A DNA stretch of 64,000 bases from Hyperoplus lanceolatus. Lineage: Eukaryota > Chordata > Actinopteri > Uranoscopiformes > Ammodytidae. The notes beneath the pieces are model-generated. The model ran no database searches, was not told the origin of the DNA, and saw nothing but the letters and a program-made list of their open reading frames with translations. Below, piece after piece: positions 56,223 to 64,000 of this stretch. Within the stretch, counting starts at the first letter, position 1. Every line of letters begins with the position of its first letter. The stretch lies in the NCBI GenBank assembly GCA_026929865.2, contig CM049398.1, forward strand, positions 20,683,501 to 20,747,500. Reading direction: 5' to 3'. The position numbers and the translations under genes are program-made.

Positions 56223-58442
56223 GTTGGCCAGTCTCCACCTGAGTAGACAGTATTGGAGAAGGCCGTTCCTCAAAGGCAAAAACACATCCAGTTGGAGCAG
56301 TGGCCTCGCCCAAGTGTGAGTGAAGAGGGGACATTTAACACTTGCAAATGAGTTGCAGCTAAACAATAGACATACTAGGTTTAAATCTATTTTAGGGTGT
56401 TGGCTGCATGGCTTTTAGCGCTCTCTTTATTTTTAGATTTTCCTGTATAATTCCACTAAGAGGGGGGAGAACTTATATTCAAAAAGAAACACAAATCCAC
56501 CAGTCAATGTTGGTATGGCACAGACAGGAAATTAAAGTTGTGAAAAAAAGCAATAGAAGAAATTTCACTTAGTTACGGTTAACAAATAAATAATTTAAGT
56601 CAAAGTTACTGCACACCCAGCAAATACTGAAAAAGTCACCCAAGCATGGAGGAAGTCCCTGACTTCAGCTTAAACTCTGAGGAGAACCTTCAGTAGCTTT
56701 CAAAATACAATTACTTCTTCAAACATTTGTGTTCACATGCAGCTGTCTCTGTGGACGTATTATTCTGTCTGAATGTGTGTACATGCTTGTCGTACTGTCT
56801 ATTCATACGCATCTGAAAATACCAAGGAAGAAGACTGTATCTGTGTGCCAATGTACCCATGAGAAAAGGTGTCACGTTTGTGTGTGTGAGAGTTTTACTG
56901 AAGGGGTTACAAGGTTTCTCATTCAAGGTTAAAAGTTTTCTGAACAAACAAAAGCCATGCAGCCTCTCGATTAGTCCAATCAGGCGTGAGTGCCACGGCA
57001 TTGTGCTTTATCTCGTAACCAATTTCAAATAGTCTGCCAATGTTCAATGTTTGAGAATGAACAAGGATCATAACGAAATATTAATTTTAACCTCCCTAAT
57101 AATTCACAGTAGCAACAGCCAAGGACACTGTGACTAGTCCGAAATTGGTTTGTATTTATTTTGTATTAACACCATGCTCACATTTGCCTGTCTGTCTGTT
57201 TAAAAAAAATTACTTACTCCATAGCAACACACAACAAGAATTCAATATGTGCACAACGATATTTGGGGCATCTCGCCTCATAGATTTACATTTCAATGAG
57301 TGGAAGGGGTATACTTCCTAAATGTCTTAATCCTGGGAGCTGGAGTTCAAAGTTAAATCATGCAGTGTTGACACACACGTTACTGGCTTAATTAATGCAA
57401 TCAGTTGCATGACTTATTATTTCTCAACCAGTAGATTTTTGATGGGATGTTGTCATCTTAAATGCCTCTTGTTTAATTCATACCATTGGAAGAAAACTTT
57501 CCAGTGTGTGTACACATGCAAAGGTGACTGTTTAATGAATGAATTCATTATGTTTCTAATCATGACTCATCGTGATATTGCATACTTTGCTCTCCACTAC
57601 TGAAGTTGATTTTCTCATATTCGCTGCCTGCCGAAGAGCTCAAAGGGTGAAACATGAATCAACTTTTTATATTATGATCATTTTCAAAATGAGACCCAAG
57701 ATGCCACATTTTCTACAGCTGCCGGGAGTTCAAGGGATGATTTCACCCACCTTCATCTTTATTCCCATTTATTTTTCTGTCTGCGCTAATGTTTGAGCAG
57801 CCATTCCCTGTTTCTGCTTCTGTTAGGAAAGACATATTTTACTTTTCCTTTGAGTATACCCCATCCATTCAAATTCATTCTGCTTCATGTGTAAAAAAAG
57901 GAAATAGAATAAATAAATAAACAGGAAGGGAAATTAACTAGAGTTTACAGGTGGTGATGAGAGTAAAGTGGAACCAGGAGACAGAAATGGCGGGGAGCTG
58001 ATCCGCCGCTGGCTGACGGCCAGGAACTGTAGAACTGAAGAGCAAAGTAGATCTGGGGATCCAGTATGGAGTTGTGTAGAGCGGATTGGGTATTAAAGTG
58101 GAGTGGAAAAACCAGGCAGAGGTGGGATGGAGAGAGGTGATTGAGGGTTTGGATGGTGGAAAGCTGAGGGGAATAGATGAGGAAAGAGGAGAAGGGAAGG
58201 AAGGTGGCAGACGGATTTAGGTTGTGTTCACAGGATGTAATACCTACTGGAAACAGGAAACAAAAGGAATACCCGGGAGTTGACATGTTGCAAGCTGAGT
58301 AGCTCTTTAATAGCTACTACTGCTCAGAGTAAACATGGTGTAAAGTTCATGTCTGTAATGTTGTCAGCGAGTATAACACAAATGCATTAATGACCGGTGT
58401 ATGATGGGGTATATTCAAAGGCATGAAACACTATATATTATC
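56223..58442. other. No gene recognised
   Basis: About 2.2 kb. A purine-rich tract near 57950-58260 creates a long minus open frame with no domain. Nothing else seen. Confidence 0.45.
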
Positions 58443-58674
58443 TACAGTATCTCACAAAAGTGAGTACACCCCTAACATTTCTTCAAATATTTCATTATAT
58501 CTTTCCATGCGACAACACTGAATAAATGACACTTTGATACAATGTAAAGTAGTCAGTGTACAGCTTGTATAACAGTGTAAAGTTACTGTCCCCTCAAAAT
58601 AACTCGACACACAGCCATTAATGTCTAAAGTGTTGGCAACAAAAGTGAGTACACCCCTAAGAAAAAATTTCCAA

Positions 58675-59512
58675 ATTGGGCCCAAAGTGTCAATATTTTG
58701 TTTTGCCATCATTATTTTCTATCACTGCCTTAACCCTCTTGGGCATGCAGTTCACTAGAGCTTCACAGGTTGCAACTGGAACCCTCTTCTACCCATTCAT
58801 GACGACATCAAGGAGCTGGTGGATATTAGAGTCCTTGCGCTCCTCCATCTCCCGTTTGAGGATGCCCAAAAGATGCTCAATAGGGTTTAAGACTGGAGAC
58901 ATGCTTGGCCAGTCCATAACCTTTACCCTCAGCTTCTTTAGCAAGCCAGTGGTCATTCGGAGGTGTGTTTGGGGTCGTTATCATGTTGCAGTACTGCCCT
59001 GCGGCCCAGTTTATGAAGGGAGGGGATCATGCTCTGCTTCAGTATGTCACAGTACATGTTAGAATTCAATGAACTGTAGATCCCCAGTGCTGGCAGCACT
59101 CATGCAGCCCCAGACCATGACACTCCAACCACCATGCTTGACTCTAGGCAAGACACACTTGTCTTTGTACTCCTCACCTGGTTGCCGCTCCACACTCTTA
59201 ACACCATCTGAACCAAATAAATGTATTTTGGTCTCATCAGACCACAGGACATGGTTGCAGTAATCCATGTCCGTAGTCTGTTTGTCTTCAGCAAACTTTT
59301 TGTGGGGTTTCTTGTGCATCATCTTTAGAATAGGCTTCCTTCTGGGATGACAGCCATGCAGACCAGTATGATGCAGAGTGCGGCGTATGGTCTGAGCACT
59401 GACAGGTTGACCCCCCACCCCTTCAAGCCCTTCAGCAATGCTGGCAGCACTCATACGTCTATTTTCCAAAGCCAACCTCTGTGTACGACGCTGACCATGT
59501 GCACTCAACCTT
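58675..59512 (-). pseudogene. Tc1 transposase, 5'-deleted, original orientation
   Basis: From 59512 down: RRTQRLALENRRMSAASIAE (second helix-turn-helix part), VSAQTIRRTLH, then the catalytic region VLWSDETKIHLFGSDGVKSV (first Asp), GGWSVMVWGCMSAA and LQFIEF followed by a stop at 59059. Beyond the stop the left arm carries the third section: QHDNDPKHTS (second Asp) and the region with the final Glu, broken by a frameshift near 58960 and a further stop. The first HTH domain is absent upstream of 59512, where the inverted copy begins. Non-functional. Confidence 0.85.
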
Positions 59513-59520
59513 CGTAAACT

Positions 59521-59911
59521 GGGCCGCAGGGTGGTATTGCAACATGATAACGACCCCAAACACACCTCCAAGACGACCAGTGGCTTGCTAAAAAAGCTGA
59601 GGGTAAAGGTTATGGCCTGGCCAAGCATGTCTCCAGACCTAAACCCTATTGAGCATCTTTGGGGCATCCTCAAACAGAAGTTGGAGGAGCGCAAGGTCTT
59701 TAATACCCACCAGCTCTGTGATGCTGTCATAAATGGGTGGAAGAGGGTTCCAGTTGCAACCTGTGAAGCTCTAGTGAACTACATGCCCAAGAGGGTTAAG
59801 GCAGTGATAGAAAATAATGGTGGCCACACAAAATATTTACACTTTGGGCCCGATTTGTACATTTTTTCTAAGGGGTGTACTCACTTTTGTTGCCAGCAGT
59901 TTAGACATTAA
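59521..59911 (+). pseudogene. Inverted extra copy of the Tc1 transposase C-terminus
   Basis: A plus-strand open frame reading VLQHDNDPKHTSKTTSGLL (second catalytic Asp), SPDLNPIEHLWGILKQKLEE (final Glu) and CEALVNYMPKRVKAVIENNG to a stop at 59911. It is the same segment as the damaged minus copy in the left arm, but with an open frame. It lacks the first catalytic Asp and all DNA-binding parts, so it cannot act alone. Confidence 0.85.
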
Positions 59912-60955
59912 TGGCTGTGTGTCGAGTTATTTTGAGGGGACAGTAAATTTACACTGTTATACAAGCTGTACACTGACTACTTTACATTGTATCAAAGTGT
60001 CATTTCTTCAATGTTGTCCCATGGAAAGATATAAAGAAAAATGTGAAGAAATGTGAGGGGTGTACTCACTTTTGTGAGATACTGTATATTTCCATCCCCT
60101 GACAAATTCAATTTTAATATTTAATCTTCTCATCTGTTGTCTGCTTCCAACTACTCATAATGTTGGGCTTACACTACATGACTTGACGGGATTTGACAGT
60201 CACAGAAGAATTTCCAATGTCGGACTGAAATCACAGGAGTCTTGCAGGAGTTGTGGTGGTGCCCGTTATCTCAGTCGTTTGGTGTGAGGTGGTCATCCTA
60301 CTCGATTTCAGCCAGTCTTCCTCCCGTCTTGATATCAAACTGCTTTGATAATATTGTTAGTCTTGAGGGGTTGGCTCAAGCGAAATGACGTGACCACTGT
60401 CACACTCTCTCCAGCACCAAACATGACGCAGGAGGATCGGCATTAGTCACAACCTGTGTCCGCCTGTGAGGACCCTTTTTCGGACCCTTTTACCTAGCAC
60501 CCTCAGCTGGAAAACTAGCCTGACAACTGCGCAACCTTAACACTTTACCGTCACATTTAGGGTTCAGAGTTAGAGTTATTGGGGACGAGATCAGCAAATA
60601 AAGCTGGTCAAATAACTACAGGATTTCCCCCGCTTGGAATATTGGATTCACTTTTTTTTAATGGGCACAATGTGGGCGGAGCTAAACGTTTAACTCTGCA
60701 CGGGCGCCATCCGATGGCAGAGATCAGGCAGTACATTCTCAAACGTCAATCCAGCATATAGGGACAGAGTGGCGTAAAACCGACATTGTAGAATATAACA
60801 ATTATAATATTATATATATTAGATATATAGATTATACTATAACTATATAATACATATAGTCTATAATACAGTATATGCTAATTTCATAGTTAAATGTATG
60901 TTTTTCAAGGGAACACTGTGACCCCAGCCCCACTTTCACTCACTCTAACTTGGCC

Positions 60956-61790
60956 ACATCCAGAACACCCCGCTCATTCACCACCTCGAGGCTAGCCCCC
61001 AGCCGTGTGCCTCAACCCATTCCCGCCAACGGTGACTCTTGGTCGGTGTTGGTCTGGTCCCGGCCGTGTGCATCGGGGTCATCACAGTAGCTGTGTCCCA
61101 TTTAAGGGGCCGCATCCTTCTAAGGACGCGGTGTATGAAGGCCATAGCCAGTGAAGGCCGAACCGAAGGCCGAACGAGCGTTGTTAAATGAGACGGTCTC
61201 CGCAGGACTCCGTATACGAGCATTTCCGGTTTGCGTAACAAGCCGTTACCTTGCGTGACGACTCGCCACTCCTGTGCTACCTAGCAACCCTGATAGCTGC
61301 CAACAGAGACAGCCTTGTCAACGGAGGAAAAAAGAAAAGGAAGTTGCCTACCAGACGAATAGAAAAAAAAGTACAAGATGAAAGAAGGACAAGAAAAACA
61401 AAAGAAAAGACAAGAAAAAAAAGTCTTCAAATGCAGCCTTCGAGGGCTGCGGCCCCTCGATTGGGACATAGCTTATGTTCCCACAGCCTGTTGATCTCAC
61501 AGCCCTATGTTTTCCTGAAATTGGCGATTATGTTCAGGCATCACAGCTGGGTGGTTAGAGTTAGGGTAAGGTGACAGGGAGAGGTTAGAAAAGGGAGACA
61601 CACACCCAATCTCACATGCAGAAATACCATTCTCTCTTATATTGTTGGATTACTTAGAAATGTGGGACCAACGGGCCGTGGGAACATAGACACACTCCCT
61701 ATGCCTCAACCCAGGCCCGCCAACAGTGACTCTGGGTCGGCCACACTTCATTCAGAACACCCCGCTGGTTCACAACCTACAGGCCGGCCC
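60956..61790. repeat. Permuted repeat blocks around a nested MITE
   Basis: Block P (CAGAACACCCCGCT) is at about 60960 and 61751. Block Q (TGCCTCAACCC then CCCGCCAAC, GTGACTCT and GGTCGG) is at 61009-61048 and 61701-61740. In the left copy P precedes Q, in the right copy Q precedes P, as expected from a tandem repeat cut at different phases. Confidence 0.6.
61088..61475. mobile_element. Nested MITE with TAGCTGTGTCCCA ends
   Basis: TAGCTGTGTCCCATTTAAGG at the left and, inverted, TAAGCTATGTCCCAATCGAG at the right, then AGGGGCCGCA on both sides. I recognise the GTAGCTGTGTCCCA start as typical of a common teleost MITE. TSD not resolved. Confidence 0.65.
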
Positions 61791-62244
61791 CGGCCACGCC
61801 ATGGGCTATGTGCCTCGCACATTCTTCCTCTTCCTGTTGCTATTGGGCGGAGTCAAACATTTAGCCCCACCTATATTGATCCACTCCTGGAACTGCGCGC
61901 TGCAGTCAGGGCGCGCTCCGTGATAAGAGCATATAGTTGTTTATATTTACTCGAGTCCACCCAGTCCATTTTACCTGCAAAAAATAAAAAATGTATTTGA
62001 CTGAAATCACTTTCAATCCCCAGTAGCAGGATTGTAAATACTATTAATCTCAAAAGGAATCTAGTTGTAGTCTTACAATATGAGACCCCCGGCCTTTTCA
62101 AAATCTCATTATGTGACTGAAAACTCAGAGAACTAATGATGTATTGTCTTCAGAGCTGAGTGGATTGTCTTCAGATATGAAAGGGTGTCAGTCTTCAGTC
62201 TTTTCAAAGTCATTTAAAAGTCCTCTAGTGTAAACCCAGCATAA

Positions 62245-63480
62245 GGGATATATCTGGCTAAGTACTCCACTATAGCAACAAGCAAGTCACTAACTGTGTC
62301 TATGTGCAGTTTGGTGCTGGGCAGATGGTTTATCAGAGCCTTTTCACTGAACTGCTGTATGCTGTGGCTGGAAATAACACTGATGAGCTGTGATGGATGC
62401 ACAGCTAGCCATTTGATTCATTGTTGATATGAAAACATACTGATAGCAGCCTTAACTGGAATTGCACATTCATTCAATGTATGAATTCACCTTTTTTAAT
62501 GTCTGGAATACACCTTGTTTTTATTTTAATATATTTCTATTGTAATGTATCAATCTCTCTGCAGTAAAAATGCATAAATAATTTTAATTTTTTTGAAAAA
62601 AAAGCATCATAAGACAAAAGGGAATAGATCAGAGGATATTGACTTGTACACCTATTTCTATTTCTATATGTATCTATGTGAATGTTTTTGCATCCAACCA
62701 CAGCACCACATGTTATACGCCTTGTCTCCAATTATTAACACATTACAAAGTTGAGTTTCATTAAAGGACGGTGGTAGAAAAACTAGAATTGCATTCACTG
62801 TGCCTTTAAACAACAAGGTTTACCTTCAACTTTACTGTTTAATTAGCAACTTTAGTTGCATCATGAAAATATCACATGGTGTTTTTGTAAAACGGGTCAG
62901 TCTGCGGTTGTCTCTGGACAACTACAGCATTACTAAAGATGGACAAAAACAGAAAAAACAATTCAGCCAGTCTAGGAGAACATCATCCATTTTTGTTTTA
63001 TTTTATTAGAAACAATTTCACACACCATAAAAATTACATGTACAAAACTATAAGATTTGAAATTGCGTTATGTACACATACAAAAGATAAAGCCCAATGA
63101 AAAAAAGTAAAGGGAACACAGAAGGGGGGAAGGTGAAGACAAAGAGTGTTTTATTTTTTGGGGGTGTGTTTCTCCTTGGATGGGTCAAAACATATGAGGT
63201 TCTCTGTCTGTTTGCTCTTCTGTCAACTTGCATGCAAATGAATTGCACTTCATGGTGGTTATGATGATGCTTTAATGCAGAAGGCCTACAACCAAGCTGT
63301 TAACAACAAAGGTGCTGCAGTCCTATACAGTCACACAGCATCATTCTTCACAATAAAGTGTTCAGATTTCCTATGTTAAAATCTAGACCTGTAAACTTAT
63401 TACTGATTACAGTAATGGTGATTGATTTGAATAGAAATGACGGATATTATCAATGAAAATGACTCAAATGAAGGCTATCT
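62245..63480. other. No gene recognised; possible 3' UTR on minus from about 62985
   Basis: AT-rich. On minus an AATAAA near 63000 would fit the end of a transcript from the candidate exon at 63481-63569. Nothing else recognised. Confidence 0.4.
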
Positions 63481-63569
63481 GACACTGCACCACTTTTTTT
63501 CCCCCCTTCTCCTCACTAAATCGGTTTCCTTTTTGAAGTCACACACATAGCGTTCCTCCTCTGGATCTG
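63481..63569 (-). CDS. Possible terminal coding exon of an unidentified host gene
   Basis: On minus a pyrimidine tract ending TTTCTTTCTTTCAG (a good splice acceptor) is followed by an open frame PEEERYVCDFKKETDLV and a basic tail before TAG around 63477-63481. About 28 residues. A plausible AATAAA lies about 480 bp downstream near 63000. It does not look like any transposon here. I cannot name the gene; the exon might be spurious since it rests on one acceptor and a short frame. Confidence 0.3.
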
Positions 63570-63881
63570 AAAGAAAGAAATAGATAAAAAGATAAATTAA
63601 ATTAGCCATGTGTTTTAGTGTGGGTTAAGTCATGAATGTTTTCTTGGTCTTTGTCACAAAAGACAGTATTTGCAATAATTTGTGTGCAAGTCATGACCCA
63701 ACATTTATAAAACATCTAAGATAAACATTTATAAAAAGAAAATATCTAATAAAGTATATATAGAAGTATGACCAAAGCAAGGTTTATCAACACCCGTTGG
63801 CTACAGCTGGACCATATGTTCAGCCTTGGGCAAACATATGTGTTTAGCTTGAAGAAAAAAAGTGCTGCAAGTGGGTTTTAG

Positions 63882-63883
<2 letters not shown>

Positions 63884-63931
<48 letters not shown>
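63884..63931. repeat. (TG)n microsatellite
   Basis: About 24 TG dinucleotides. Confidence 0.95.
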
Positions 63932-63936
<5 letters not shown>

Positions 63937-64000
63937 TGTGTGCTTATGTGGGATTTATTTATGTTTGTTAAACAAGGCAACTGGCCGAGAGTTAGTTGAA

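Larger units (their letters stand above)
58445..60084. mobile_element. Tc1-like transposon rebuilt as an inverted duplication
   Basis: TA flanks both ends (58443-58444 and 60085-60086). The element starts CAGTATCTCACAAAAGTGAG and ends with the inverse. Normal long TIRs of such elements are about 220 bp. Here the two arms match from 58445-59014 and 59513-60084, about 570 bp each, because both contain the 3' third of the transposase in opposite orientation. The first DNA-binding part of the transposase is missing. Only the ends and the middle 498 bp are unique. Confidence 0.88.
60161..62241. mobile_element. Non-autonomous element with TAA duplication (Harbinger-like)
   Basis: TGTTGGGCTTACACTA at the left matches the inverse of the right end (TGCTGGGTTTACACTA when read in reverse) at 14 of 16 positions. 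TAA lies outside both ends (60158-60160 and 62242-62244). The 2.08 kb interior has no coding sequence but includes a nested MITE (61088-61475) and two related GC-rich blocks. The superfamily is inferred from the 3-bp TAA. Confidence 0.7.

Noticed and set aside
57945..58286. 113-residue minus open frame
   Set aside because: Arises from a purine-rich tract; composition is low-complexity Ser/Pro/Leu with no domain.
1..64000. tRNA, rRNA, CRISPR arrays, operons or riboswitches
   Set aside because: None could be recognised; only tRNA-derived SINE fragments were seen.

Overview
The window looks like teleost fish DNA, probably a ray-finned fish with a transposon-rich, AT-rich genome. The evidence is the company of elements: a DIRS-type tyrosine-recombinase retrotransposon, two BEL/Pao LTR elements, an autonomous PIF/Harbinger element, a long-TIR Tc1 element, a Rex/L2-type LINE fragment, a tRNA-derived SINE, teleost-type dispersed repeat tails and long (CA)n tracts. 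No prokaryotic gene organisation, tRNA or rRNA gene was found. No host gene can be named; one possible terminal exon of a host gene lies near 63.5 kb on the minus strand.

Layout. 0-8.2 kb: a 1.0 kb non-autonomous element with TAA target-site duplication (TSD), a 1 kb inverted repeat, a 1.7 kb element with a 9-bp TSD and dense TCCGACA motifs, and a teleost dispersed repeat. 8.2-12.5 kb: an apparently complete PIF/Harbinger element with a two-exon transposase on plus and a two-exon MADF-BESS accessory protein on minus, arranged convergently. 12.7-16.8 kb: three non-autonomous DNA elements in a row (long-TIR, TTAA-type, possibly hAT-type). 17.2-21.7 kb: a BEL/Pao element on minus with both LTRs and a 5-bp TSD but large internal deletions. 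21.7-26 kb: no recognisable feature besides microsatellites. 26.4-28.3 kb: decayed Harbinger remnant and repeat pieces. 28.5-32.2 kb: a second, different BEL/Pao element on plus whose 5' LTR has collapsed to 18 bp. 32-37 kb: mostly unannotated sequence with SINE and LINE tails. 37.0-42.4 kb: a mosaic bounded by short inverted repeats, containing foldbacks and a LINE fragment. 42.5-46.7 kb: a TA-flanked MITE, a second copy of the TTAA family, and a palindrome. 48.8-54.6 kb: a structurally complete DIRS element. 58.4-60.1 kb: a rearranged Tc1 element. 60.2-62.2 kb: a TAA-flanked element with another MITE nested in it.

How the parts work together. The coding sequences serve their own element's mobility: transposase plus DNA-binding partner (Harbinger), gag/RT-RNase H/recombinase (DIRS), gag-pol remnants (BEL/Pao), and Tc1 transposase. 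Most are broken by stops, frameshifts or deletions. The least damaged are the Harbinger pair (both reading frames open, exon phases consistent) and the DIRS element (two open frames, one frameshift in the recombinase, ITRs differing at 3 of 154 positions). I found no clearly new biological system. The most interesting items are structural: the DIRS termini and internal complementary region, the 9-bp-TSD element, the Tc1 element rebuilt as an inverted duplication, and the copy of accessory-gene sequence inside the Harbinger transposase intron.
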